Made by a program: the position numbers and the translations under genes | Shown here: in pieces, positions 1-8,100 of the stretch | How positions within the stretch are numbered: position 1 is the first letter of the stretch | How the letters are laid out: each line of letters starts with the position of its first letter | Source: a virus | Length of the DNA: 22,918 nt | IMG/VR virus record: IMGVR_UViG_3300025417_000092 | Location: 1 to 22,918 of that record | Strand: one strand, 5' to 3' | The notes under the pieces: generated by a model | The model's database searches: none | What the model saw: the letters and a program-made list of their open reading frames with translations, nothing else | What the model was told of the DNA's origin: nothing

Positions 1-237
1 GACATTAATTAAATCGTCCAAACCTTTGTCTTGTTTCTTCATTGCAGCAGACATAGTCTCTGCATTTCTTCTTTGTTGTTCTTCTTTGTACATGCTCAAG
101 TTCATTACAATTTGTTGAGCCACACTGCCATTGCCTAGTCTTAAGGCTATAGTGTATTTTTGAGATAAATCTATAATTTTATTTTCTAGTTCTTGATCCT
201 TGAGTTTTCTAGGATCTTTTAGCAGCGGATTAAACAT
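1..237 (-). CDS. Unrecognised small phage protein, 3' end beyond window
   Basis: The reading frame opens with ATG at 237 and stays open for 79 codons to the window edge, so the C-terminus is missing. The product begins MFNPLLKDPRKLKD and is rich in Lys, Glu and Gln, with no signal peptide, membrane segment or Cys. Its spacing of charged and aliphatic residues (DQELENKIIDLSQKY, MYKEEQQRRNAE) suggests mainly helical, possibly coiled-coil structure. The ATG lies 3 bp after the stop of the upstream fibre gene and has no clear Shine-Dalgarno, so translational coupling is likely. I recognise the style of a small conserved protein of T4-like marine phages but cannot assign a function. Confidence 0.7.
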   Translation of the reverse strand, partial: MFNPLLKDPRKLKDQELENKIIDLSQKYTIALRLGNGSVAQQIVMNLSMYKEEQQRRNAETMSAAMKKQDKGLDDLINV

Positions 238-240
238 ATT

Positions 241-684
241 TTAGTTGCCCAGTGCTGACCAATAGAATGTACTAGTACCACCTGCTTTGTTGGTAAGGTT
301 AAATGTACTGTTAGTAATTACATCTACATTGCCTGAAGTTGCTGTGGTAATTGGAGTTACTGTAATAGCAAATGTAGAATTAGGAAATGCAGTAGGAAGT
401 GTAATGGTATTGTTTTGTCCAGGAGTAATCATGTCACTAGTACCCCACTGCATGATCAATCCGCTGGGTAATACTTGATAACCGTTGTTGGTAATTTCTC
501 CAGTATTAAGTGCGCTATACTGAACACTTAAAGTTTCTACACCTTGTTCAATTCCTGTCAACGCTGCTTGAATATTGGCAAAGTTTGTACGAAAGGGTTC
601 GGTACTATTTGCCTGTCCAGCAACGGGGAAATTAACATTGATATTGTTGATATAGTTACTAACTGTGGTATTTAAAAGTGACAT
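241..684 (-). CDS. Small tail-fibre protein with gp53-like C-terminal tip
   Basis: 147 aa. The N-terminus carries the motif FPVAGQANSTEPFRTNFANI (about 19-38), which resembles a short head segment seen at the start of several marine-phage fibre proteins. The C-terminal half starts at LPSGLIMQWG (about 72-81), continues with FPNSTFAITVTP and ends in FYWSALGN. This is the signature of the gp53-like C-terminal fibre-tip fold, and the same signature ends the collagen-like protein encoded at 18285-19136. The product is probably a short receptor-contacting fibre or a tip subunit. ATG at 684 is preceded by GGAG 11 nt upstream and by an ATTAAATA box at 707-714, so it may head its own late transcript with the downstream partial gene. 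Confidence 0.75.
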   Translation of the reverse strand: MSLLNTTVSNYINNINVNFPVAGQANSTEPFRTNFANIQAALTGIEQGVETLSVQYSALNTGEITNNGYQVLPSGLIMQWGTSDMITPGQNNTITLPTAFPNSTFAITVTPITTATSGNVDVITNSTFNLTNKAGGTSTFYWSALGN

Positions 685-706
685 TTTATTCTAACTCCGG
701 ATTTTA

Positions 707-714
707 TATTTAAT
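707..714 (-). promoter_or_regulatory. Late-promoter-like ATTAAATA box
   Basis: On the minus strand this reads ATTAAATA, 6 of 8 with the T4 late consensus TATAAATA and with the TAAATA core intact. It sits 23 bp upstream of the ATG at 684, in the 60-bp gap after the FN3/Gly-rich gene. The same ATTAAATATA string occurs at 3496-3505 before another gene. Confidence 0.4.
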
Positions 715-744
715 TGATATTTTGGTTGATGTTATGGTATTTGA

Positions 745-2286
745 TTATGCGATATAATTACCAGATGCTGTAAATTTATGTATTATAACGTTCGTGCTAG
801 TGCTAATTACCCCGCCGGTGGCTATTCGGGTTGTGCCTGTGTAAGTAATGAAAACAATACCACTACCCCCTGAACCTCCGGGACCAGCAGTTACATAGCC
901 ATAACCTCCTCCTCCTCCGCCACCGGTGCTAGTAGTGCCATTGGCTACTGGAGAGTAACCGCCATACCATCCGCAGCATCGTGCCCCTCGACCGCCAGTT
1001 CCGCAACTAGAACCGAAGCTTCCTGTTAATACATTGCCAGTGGATGCGCCGGTATAACTGTATCCACCGCCACCACCTCCTCCGCCATAATATGCAAGGG
1101 AACCGCTAATAGACAAGCTCACTCCGGTCCCTCCTGTGCCGCCGCCGATATAAGTACCTGAAGGTGATGTGCCAGTTCTCGCAGGCCCACCGGCTCCACC
1201 AGCACCTCCACCGCCGCCTCCATAATATCCTCTACAATTTCCGTTAGTTCTACCATATGCACAACCGCGCCCACCGGGGTACCCTTGTGTTCCCGCTCCG
1301 CCGGATGACGATTTAAAGCATCCTGGTATGTTACCGGCACCTGCTCCGCCCCCACCGTTGGCTCCAGAAAACCCAACATAACACAAAGTTTTACTACTGG
1401 ACCCACCACCTGCTCCGCCGCCATAAGCTGTAAGTCCTAGCACTGTTGTTGGGATACCATTTGCATTTTGTGATCCGCCACCACCTATTACTACAGGATA
1501 TGTAGTACCGTGGGGAATAATCATTGAACCATATACTACTCCGCCACCACCGCCACCGCCGCCCGAGCCTCCTCTGCAATAGGCAACCCCTTGCCCACCG
1601 CCGCCACCGCCGCCTACTAGTAAGTAGTTAACGATATATGGAGACCCTACAACATTACTGGGTGAACTATAGGGGCTATTACCGCCTAAATTAGTTGCAA
1701 GAACTCTAAATGTAAAGGTTGTAGTAGTTGGTACATTGTTTATTACAATACTACCAGATCCTGGAATATTATTAGTTCCTGTATAGCATCCCGGAGTACT
1801 AATGGCTGTATAGCCTGTAATAGCTCCTCCTCCGTTACATGTTGGTGCAGTATATGATACGATAATTTGGTTAGCAGTACATGCTGAAGAAACTGCTGTG
1901 CCGATGGTAGGAGCCTGCGGCGGTTGTGGTAATGCTATAACATTATTTCTGCAACAATAACCGAGTACTCCGCTGCCCTGGCAATTGGTAGCATATATTT
2001 TAAATTGGTAAGAAACCCCACAGGTAAGACCATTAATTATTAAACTACCAGAACTAGCAGTAGAGTTAGTTGATGAAGTAAGGCATCCTGGTCTGCTAAT
2101 GGCAGTATAACCAGTAATAGCACCTGGATATCCGGTAAAGGACGGTGCAGTATAATTTACTGTCATTTGTTTAGACCCTGCAGATCCTGTAGTCACACTG
2201 GTGATAGTGGGTGCACAGGGCACAGAGTTGGATACAGCAAATGTAAGGCCGCTCATACTGAATCCAGGACCGCCGGAGATAATCAT
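745..2286 (-). CDS. FN3 / glycine-rich, Cys-rich tail spike-like protein
   Basis: 513 aa. Two fibronectin-III-like modules occupy about 24-118 and 125-213. They are clearly duplicated: both contain YTAP, then AITGYTAIS and PGC. A glycine-rich region (about 222-490) follows, opening YLLVGGGGGGG and including GVVYGSMIIPHGTTYPVVIG, typical of the phage Gly-rich domain found in tail fibres and adhesins. The C-terminus is a short beta-like segment (IIHKFTASGNYIA). I count 17 Cys, high for a phage structural protein, mostly at module edges (RPGC, TPGC, GYCC, ARCC). The expected role is a virion-surface adhesin; the partner is unknown. AAGGA lies about 11 nt before the ATG, and a GATAAATA late box lies further upstream. 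Confidence 0.8.
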   Translation of the reverse strand: MIISGGPGFSMSGLTFAVSNSVPCAPTITSVTTGSAGSKQMTVNYTAPSFTGYPGAITGYTAISRPGCLTSSTNSTASSGSLIINGLTCGVSYQFKIYATNCQGSGVLGYCCRNNVIALPQPPQAPTIGTAVSSACTANQIIVSYTAPTCNGGGAITGYTAISTPGCYTGTNNIPGSGSIVINNVPTTTTFTFRVLATNLGGNSPYSSPSNVVGSPYIVNYLLVGGGGGGGQGVAYCRGGSGGGGGGGGVVYGSMIIPHGTTYPVVIGGGGSQNANGIPTTVLGLTAYGGGAGGGSSSKTLCYVGFSGANGGGGAGAGNIPGCFKSSSGGAGTQGYPGGRGCAYGRTNGNCRGYYGGGGGGAGGAGGPARTGTSPSGTYIGGGTGGTGVSLSISGSLAYYGGGGGGGGYSYTGASTGNVLTGSFGSSCGTGGRGARCCGWYGGYSPVANGTTSTGGGGGGGYGYVTAGPGGSGGSGIVFITYTGTTRIATGGVISTSTNVIIHKFTASGNYIA

Positions 2287-2307
2287 ATAAAAATAATCCT
2301 TATAGAT

Positions 2308-2315
2308 TATTTATC
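2308..2315 (-). promoter_or_regulatory. Late-promoter-like GATAAATA box
   Basis: The minus strand reads GATAAATA, 7 of 8 with the T4 late consensus TATAAATA. It is 22 bp before the ATG at 2286, in the short gap after the 2OG-oxygenase stop codon. The same octamer at the same distance precedes the superoxide dismutase gene. Confidence 0.55.
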
Positions 2316-2333
2316 GAAGCTGAAAATTGTTAA

Positions 2334-2915
2334 TTAGACAAACCAGGTAATGATTGAATAACGAGTGCCTTTGGTCACAGGCATAATTTCGTGTGGGTAC
2401 ATAAAATTACTAGGGAACATAAGCACAGATCCCTTGGGTAGTTTGTATTTTAATTTTCTGTTAAAAAACGCAAACTCTCCGCCTAGATAGTCGTCGTTTA
2501 ACATAAACGAACAAGATACCGCACGATTTCTTTCTCTAAAAGAATCTGTGTGTTGTTCATATTTTTGACCTGTATTATATCTCAATAATTCATAACCGGA
2601 GTCTTGTTGTATTCGGGCTTCTGGGAATTTTTCGTTATATTTCCTTATTGCCAAGTTAGCACATTCAAATACATCGTTGTCTAACTGTTTTCTTACAGCA
2701 AAATTCTCTTGTATAATTTGCGGGAAAGACATTCCTACAATATCAACATCTCGGTAATTTTTATCAATTACTCCGGTGCCTACCAACCCATCTTGCCAGT
2801 ATATTGAATTTCCGTATTCTTCTAAAATTCTATCACTTAACTCATCTGATATAATGTTATCAAATACCACAATATAGTCATCTAATCGATTAGAATATTT
2901 TGTGTTAGGCACCAT
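2334..2915 (-). CDS. 2OG-Fe(II) oxygenase, prolyl-4-hydroxylase type
   Basis: 193 aa, the usual length for a stand-alone P4H/PKHD-type phage oxygenase. The double-stranded beta-helix signatures are present: HxD as H122 and D124 in YEQHTDSF, the distal iron ligand H175 in YPHEIMPV, and the 2-oxoglutarate-binding Arg R185 in KGTRYSIITWF. LGGEFAFF and KGSVLMFPS are the strand motifs expected between them. All catalytic residues are intact, so the product should be an active Fe(II)- and 2-oxoglutarate-dependent hydroxylase, but the substrate cannot be read from the sequence. ATG overlaps the stop region of the preceding 83-aa gene by 11 bp, implying coupled translation. Marine T4-like phages often carry such enzymes near tail genes. 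Modification of fibre proteins is an attractive but unproven role. Confidence 0.88.
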   Translation of the reverse strand: MVPNTKYSNRLDDYIVVFDNIISDELSDRILEEYGNSIYWQDGLVGTGVIDKNYRDVDIVGMSFPQIIQENFAVRKQLDNDVFECANLAIRKYNEKFPEARIQQDSGYELLRYNTGQKYEQHTDSFRERNRAVSCSFMLNDDYLGGEFAFFNRKLKYKLPKGSVLMFPSNFMYPHEIMPVTKGTRYSIITWFV

Positions 2916-3156
2916 GTTCTGCAGTATATTTTTCTTCCCAAACAGCTATGCAGGCCACCGCCCAGTCTGGTAATTGTGTTATGTCTAAATTAAGTCTGGT
3001 ATCCCTATATTCAATCCAACCACTGTCGGTCATCCATTGCAAAGCATGTACATCTTCGGGTATGCCACAGCTTGAAATATCTAAATTAACATATGCTTCC
3101 TGGTCTCTATAGACTGCCCGGTCATCTACAATAATAGTTAATCTGTTACTGTCCAT
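2905..3156 (-). CDS. Small conserved phage protein, function unknown
   Basis: 83 aa, beginning MDSNRLTIIVDDRAVYRDQ and containing CGIPEDVHALQWMTDSGWIE. The pattern (short beta strands, a CGIPxDVHALQW segment, a C-terminal helix DWAVACIAVWEEKY) is familiar from small conserved proteins of tailed phages that sit next to tail genes. I know of no assigned activity. It overlaps its upstream neighbour by 11 bp (ATG at 3156, neighbour stop at 3146) and the downstream oxygenase by 11 bp, so the three genes form one tightly coupled unit. It has two Cys and no membrane segment. Confidence 0.8.
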   Translation of the reverse strand: MDSNRLTIIVDDRAVYRDQEAYVNLDISSCGIPEDVHALQWMTDSGWIEYRDTRLNLDITQLPDWAVACIAVWEEKYTAEHGA

Positions 3157-3472
3157 TGGTATCGTCCCCCAATAATATATTTCTACCTAAATCTTCTAGT
3201 CTATTAGTAGCGGCAGCAACAAATAATTTTTGGCTAGCTTCGTTGGCTTTGACCATTTCGTTTCTAAAACTTTCTACAGCAGCACCTGTTTGACGTTGTT
3301 GACCTGAATTTTCTATCAACAACATAGGCATCAATGCCATTGCACAATTCCACTCATCAACTCGTTTGCCAGTGTTTATATCGTAGCCTTCTACCTTCAT
3401 AAACCAAGCACATTTAAGTTTGACACATTCTTTTTTGAGAAGGGGGCAGAAATTTTCTTTATCTAATTGCAT
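3146..3472 (-). CDS. Conserved phage protein with four-Cys N-terminal motif
   Basis: 108 aa. The N-terminal part has four Cys with spacing C9-x6-C16-x4-C21-x21-C43 (FCPLLKKEC, LKCAWFM, DEWNCAMA), an arrangement suited to a zinc site or a 4Fe-4S cluster. The rest (about 50-95) is helical and holds IENSGQQRQTGAAVESFRNE, a segment I associate with a conserved small protein of many tailed phages whose role is unknown. ATG at 3472 is preceded by AGGAG about 10 nt upstream and by an ATTAAATA box 26 bp upstream, so this gene probably starts the three-gene unit ending with the 2OG oxygenase. Confidence 0.8.
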   Translation of the reverse strand: MQLDKENFCPLLKKECVKLKCAWFMKVEGYDINTGKRVDEWNCAMALMPMLLIENSGQQRQTGAAVESFRNEMVKANEASQKLFVAAATNRLEDLGRNILLGDDTNGQ

Positions 3473-3497
3473 ATTGCCAAGACTCCTATTATATGTA

Positions 3498-3505
3498 TAT
3501 TTAAT
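3498..3505 (-). promoter_or_regulatory. Late-promoter-like ATTAAATA box
   Basis: The minus strand reads ATTAAATA followed by TAC, 6 of 8 with the T4 late consensus. It lies 26 bp before the ATG at 3472 in a 59-bp gap. Confidence 0.4.
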
Positions 3506-3531
3506 AAAGAGACAGCTGGTTGAAAAATATT

Positions 3532-4014
3532 TTAGCTTTTAATAGCAACAATAAAATCTACATAATTTACAGCAAAATTATAAGGATTTCCAGTATAGCT
3601 AATGGCAGAAGAAACTGAATGAGTATGACCTACTCCGCCATAGGGGGCTGTGACATAATCATACGCAGCAGTGATCCACCCGGGATTTGATCCAGAAACT
3701 AGATTAGTAAATTTAACATTTGTTCTAAATGAAGGCGAGCCGCCGGGATGAGTGTGTTTAGGCATGGTACAACTAGTAAGAAAGGTAGTACCAACACCAC
3801 CACTAAACGAATTAGTCGCAGTCCATACGCCTGATGTAAATGCAGTGCTAAATGGTTGGGTGCCACCTGATCCGGGAGTTCCTGTAACTACTCTTAATGA
3901 GTAGCAGTTGTACGCCGAGGTGCATTTAACCCAGCCTGTTGGTGCACAGGTTTGATGGAAAATAGTTTTTGCACCACCGGCACCTTGTCCTGTAGGAAAT
4001 GCTAAAGCAGCCAT
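3532..4014 (-). CDS. Fibre-tip protein 1 of 3 tandem paralogues, two HxH motifs
   Basis: 160 aa. Its core resembles the two following genes: FHQTCAPTGWVK (about 19-30), YNxxSLRVVTGTPGSGG (about 35-51) and a C-terminal strand FAVNYVDFIVA (147-157). Two HxH motifs, H87/H89 (MPKHTHP) and H130/H132 (GHTHS), flank a central loop. HxH pairs bind metal in trimeric phage fibre tips (iron in the T4 gp37 needle), so a small trimeric, metal-stabilised receptor-binding tip is likely. It has four Cys. An AAAGGA lies inside the 3' end of the upstream paralogue, 11 nt before ATG; the gap is 6 bp. The tail-collar domain is a possible alternative family. Confidence 0.75.
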   Translation of the reverse strand: MAALAFPTGQGAGGAKTIFHQTCAPTGWVKCTSAYNCYSLRVVTGTPGSGGTQPFSTAFTSGVWTATNSFSGGVGTTFLTSCTMPKHTHPGGSPSFRTNVKFTNLVSGSNPGWITAAYDYVTAPYGGVGHTHSVSSAISYTGNPYNFAVNYVDFIVAIKS

Positions 4015-4020
4015 ATTTTT

Positions 4021-4554
4021 TTAATTCCTTTGAGCCATAATAACATCTACATACTGCACAGCAAATGATGTTGAGGTTGTTGGGCGAAACCCGCCTGCAG
4101 GCACCTGTACATTGCAGGTAGGAAATGACGGACCTGCCACAAACGGATGAGTGTGTGGTACATTTCCGCCTACACACCCTGTGTATTTTGTGCCACCTCC
4201 GCCATATTCAATAGCATAATTACCGGGCAGACCAGATACACACTGAACTGCATAGTTGCTACTAACTAATGCAGGTAAACAGCTTTTTGGAAGTGTGTGA
4301 TTATGGCATCCCCAGCCCGCAACAGCGGGTGACACACCTATTCCAGATATGCTATATGCGCTAGATGTTCCGGTGATTGACGAAAATATAGTAGAAGTAA
4401 ACACTTGGCTAAACCCTGCAGTTCCGCCCGAACCTGCAGTGCCTGTAACCAATCTAATAGTATAATCATTGTATGTGGTGATTTTGGTCCAGAATGGCGG
4501 TGCCGCGGCCTGCCTAAAAATAGTAACTGTGCCTGTTGATAATTCTTGTGTCAT
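4021..4554 (-). CDS. Fibre-tip protein 2 of 3 tandem paralogues, two HxH motifs
   Basis: 177 aa, paralogous to its neighbours. The shared core is FRQAAAPPFWTKITTYNDY (about 13-31), TIRLVTGTAGSGGTAGF (about 32-48) and a final strand FAVQYVDVIMAQ. HxH motifs are H84/H86 (GCHNHTLP) and H134/H136 (VPHTHPF), 50 residues apart. Its central region between the HxH motifs (SCLPALVSSNYAVQCVSG) is unlike either paralogue. It has five Cys, one directly next to the first HxH. The pattern of shared frame and different loops is what one expects of receptor-contacting proteins under diversifying pressure. A weak AGGT precedes ATG, with a 15-bp gap to the upstream gene. Confidence 0.75.
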   Translation of the reverse strand: MTQELSTGTVTIFRQAAAPPFWTKITTYNDYTIRLVTGTAGSGGTAGFSQVFTSTIFSSITGTSSAYSISGIGVSPAVAGWGCHNHTLPKSCLPALVSSNYAVQCVSGLPGNYAIEYGGGGTKYTGCVGGNVPHTHPFVAGPSFPTCNVQVPAGGFRPTTSTSFAVQYVDVIMAQRN

Positions 4555-4569
4555 ATAATTTATTACCTG

Positions 4570-5127
4570 TTATACATAGGTTGCAAATATAGCATCGACA
4601 TATTTTACAGACATGTTTTTTACTGATGATATAGTCATTGTAGCAGGACTACTTGAATGAGTGTGAGACCCACCACCGCCTACACACGATGTATATGAAT
4701 AACTACAGCTTTGTACAAATCCTGTATAACTCAAAGAACCACTTGCTTTTAATTTAACTGTGCCATTTGCATTTGGCCCTTGAGCACTTGCACAACATTT
4801 TATTAAATGTTTATGCGGAGACATTTCGTTAGTGGTAAGAGTATACGGGCTAACGCTACCAATTGACGAAGTGCTAGTAGTAGCAGTAAATGTATAGGAA
4901 GCCATTGCCGAAGTATACGCAACAGAACCAGACGGACTAGGTATTCCCGAAGTTATTCTTATACCGCTATTGTTATAATTTGTAGTATCTTTAACCCATC
5001 CTGTAGGGGGAGTAGGCATTAAAAATAACATAGTGGACCCAACAAATTCGGCATTGGGATTTACTGCACCTTCATCTAACGTGGTATATCCAGTTAGTCC
5101 ACCGTTTATTGTAGCGAATCTAGGCAT
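4570..5127 (-). CDS. Fibre-tip protein 3 of 3 tandem paralogues, two HxH motifs
   Basis: 185 aa, with an N-terminal extension of about 30 residues (MPRFATINGGLTGYTTLDEG) absent from the other two paralogues. The shared core follows: MPTPPTGWVKDTTNYN (37-52), IRITSGIPSPSG and the C-terminal strand MSVKYVDAIFA. HxH motifs are H105/H107 (SPHKHLIK) and H155/H157 (GSHTHSS). Four Cys include a CC pair just after the first HxH. The ATG is 3 bp after the stop of the 1628-aa fibre gene and no convincing Shine-Dalgarno is visible, so it is probably translated by coupling. The extension may anchor this subunit to the long fibre; that is inference from order only. Confidence 0.75.
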   Translation of the reverse strand: MPRFATINGGLTGYTTLDEGAVNPNAEFVGSTMLFLMPTPPTGWVKDTTNYNNSGIRITSGIPSPSGSVAYTSAMASYTFTATTSTSSIGSVSPYTLTTNEMSPHKHLIKCCASAQGPNANGTVKLKASGSLSYTGFVQSCSYSYTSCVGGGGSHTHSSSPATMTISSVKNMSVKYVDAIFATYV

Positions 5128-5130
5128 AGT

Positions 5131-8100
5131 TTAATAAGTTGAATATTGACCTAATACAGTCCAAGTACCACCAATATTTAATAAACCAAAGGAGAATATA
5201 TCTATATTATTGGCTATACCGGGAGGAGCAGTGCCTGCATTGAACCAAGCAATAGTCGCAGGAGTTCCGTTTATCTGCACAGCGGTCGGTGCGTATGGAG
5301 TGCTACCCTGTACAACTATAACAGTGGCCACTGTACTTCTATTCTGTGTGAGGCTAACATTAGTAAAATTAGCAGTCCAGTTTGCTGTTGGAGCAGTGTT
5401 GTACCAAACACTGGCTGCATTTAAATTATAGTTAACCGTGCCTGTAGGGCCAGCTATTGTTCCGATAACGTCTTGAACATTGGTTGAAGTGAATGTACCG
5501 TTGACTACCAGACCTGCTGTAGTTATTAGCGAAGCACCGGTAATGGACCCACCTGAACCCAACGGAGAAGAAATTATACCACCTACATATAAATTGCCAC
5601 CAATACCTGCTCCGCCTTGCACAACCAGTGCACCTGTAGTGGTTGAAGTTGCTTGGGTATTATTGCTTATAACAAATGTAGAAGTGGTTCCAGTGGTAAC
5701 GCCGCTGGCAGCATAGTTAGCAATGGTAGCAGTGGTAATAATTTGTGCACCAGCAACATAGCTAGTATTGGCAATATATAAAGATCCACCAATACCAACT
5801 CCGCCCGCAACACGTAATGCGCCTGTAGTACTCGAATTACTGGCAGTGGCATTGGTAATGTTTATAGCATTGGTTGTTGTGCTACCTCTGTTAGATACAG
5901 TTTGGAATGTTGATGTATCCCAAATAGTTACATTACCCGAACTTGTGCTAATTGCAGTATCAGTACCTGCAATTAGTTTGGTAACCCCGTATGACCCTAG
6001 ACCCGACAATGTTAGCACATTACTACCACATATGGTGATATTGCCTGCATTGATCGTACCGCCAACATTCAAACATCCTCCGATGCCAACGCCGCCCGAT
6101 ACTTGGAAAGCACCTGTAGCGGTAGTGGTACTTGGAGTATTATTGGTTACCTTGTATGCACCGCTGCCCAGTGAATTGGCAGTTACTGCGGTTGCAACTA
6201 GAGTTGCGGTATTAAATGATTGAGCATAACCGCTAGTGGTAGCAAACAAGCTAGTAGTGGCATTTACTGCGTTTACAGAATTTGTAACCAGTGTATTGGT
6301 ATTAAAACTATTGGCGTATCCTGCAGTCACTGCATATGTAGCACTTGATGCTACACCAGTTAGTGTGCCAACAAATGTAGTAGCAGTTATAGTTCCTGCT
6401 GTATTTAAATTTCCACCTACATATAGATTACCACCTACACCTACACCGCCCGCAACAATCAATGCACCTGTAGTGGTTGATGCACTGGCAGTAGCATTGC
6501 TAATATTTATAGCATTGGTTGTTGTGCTACCCCTGTTGGTAACTGATTGAAGTGTAGAAGTTGTCCATAGGGTAACAGCTCCTGTAGTGGTATTGACTGA
6601 TGTATCAGTACCTGCTGTTAATTTAGTAACACCATAACTGCCTAACCCTGACAATGTAAGTACATTACTACCACATATAGTGATATTACCTGCATTGATA
6701 GTACCACCTACATTTAGGCAACCACTGATACCTACACCACCTGCTACTCGTAATGCACCTGTAGTTGGACTAGTACTTGCAGTAGATGTATTAACATATA
6801 CAGAACCAGTAACAGTTCCGCCAGTTATTGGTAACGCATATGCGCCAATGCTGGCAGTGGTTAACACCAAGTTTGGTCCAAGATACAGATTTATATCACT
6901 TGCGCTGTTCCAGGAAACTCCTGCTGCATTACTTAAAATTTTATCAAATCTTAAATTGTGATTATTACACGAGTTAGCTGAACCTAGACCCCACCAACCT
7001 GCCCCACCCCATGTTCCAACAACGATCGGAACACCTGCAGTGGGATTGCCCGACACAGTTTGTGCGTTTGATGCATTTACTGCGTTGGTAACCACTGTGG
7101 CTGTATTAAATGATAGAGCATATCCGCTGGTGGTAGCATAGGATGCAGTTGATGCTACACCAGTTAAGTTGCCGAAAATAGTACCACCTACATATACATT
7201 ACCACCAACACCTACTCCGCCCGACACACGAAGTGCGCCTGTGGTAGTTGATGCACTGGCAGTGGCATTGCTAATGTTTATTGAATTGGTTGTTGTACTA
7301 CCTCTATTGGTAACTGACTGTAACGTAGAAGTTGTCCAAACTGTTACATTACCTGTGGTAGTACTAACTGCTGTATCAGTGCCAGCAAATACTCCTGTAA
7401 CACCTAGGCTACTTAATCCTGATAGTGTAAGTACATTGCTACCGCAGATAGTGATATTGCCTGCGTTAATAGTACCGCCGACATTCAAACATCCTCCGAT
7501 GCCCACACCGCCGACTACAGTTAGTGCACCTGTAGCAGTGGTAGTACTAGGAGTAGAGTTTGATATTTTATAAATTCCACTACCTAATGATGTAGCAGTC
7601 ACTGCGATGGCAACCAGAGTAGAGGTATTAAAATTAGATAGTGGTACACCGTTGCTATATACAGTACCGCTGGTATAAATGTTTCCGCCAACACCTATAC
7701 CGCCAGCAATAACCAATGCACCTGTTGTGGTACTAATTGCATTTGTGGTATTGGTAATAGTGAATATATCCGGGCTGGTAACCAGTGTTTGGGTAATTGT
7801 AGTATAGGCGACAGTCAAAGATGTAGCAGTAATATTACCTGCAACAAATAAATTGCCGCCGATGCCCACCCCACCCAATACACGAAGTGCACCTGTATTA
7901 GTCGATACGCTTTGTGTGGCATTATTGATCGTCACAGCGTTGGTAGTAGTGCTACCTCTATTAGTAACTGACTGTAGTGTAGAAGTTGTCCAAACAGTTA
8001 AATTGCCCGTAGTGGCGCTGACTGCTGTATCGGTGCCGGCAAATACTCCTGTAACACCTAGACTACTTAATCCCGATAGCGTAAGTACGTTACTACCACA

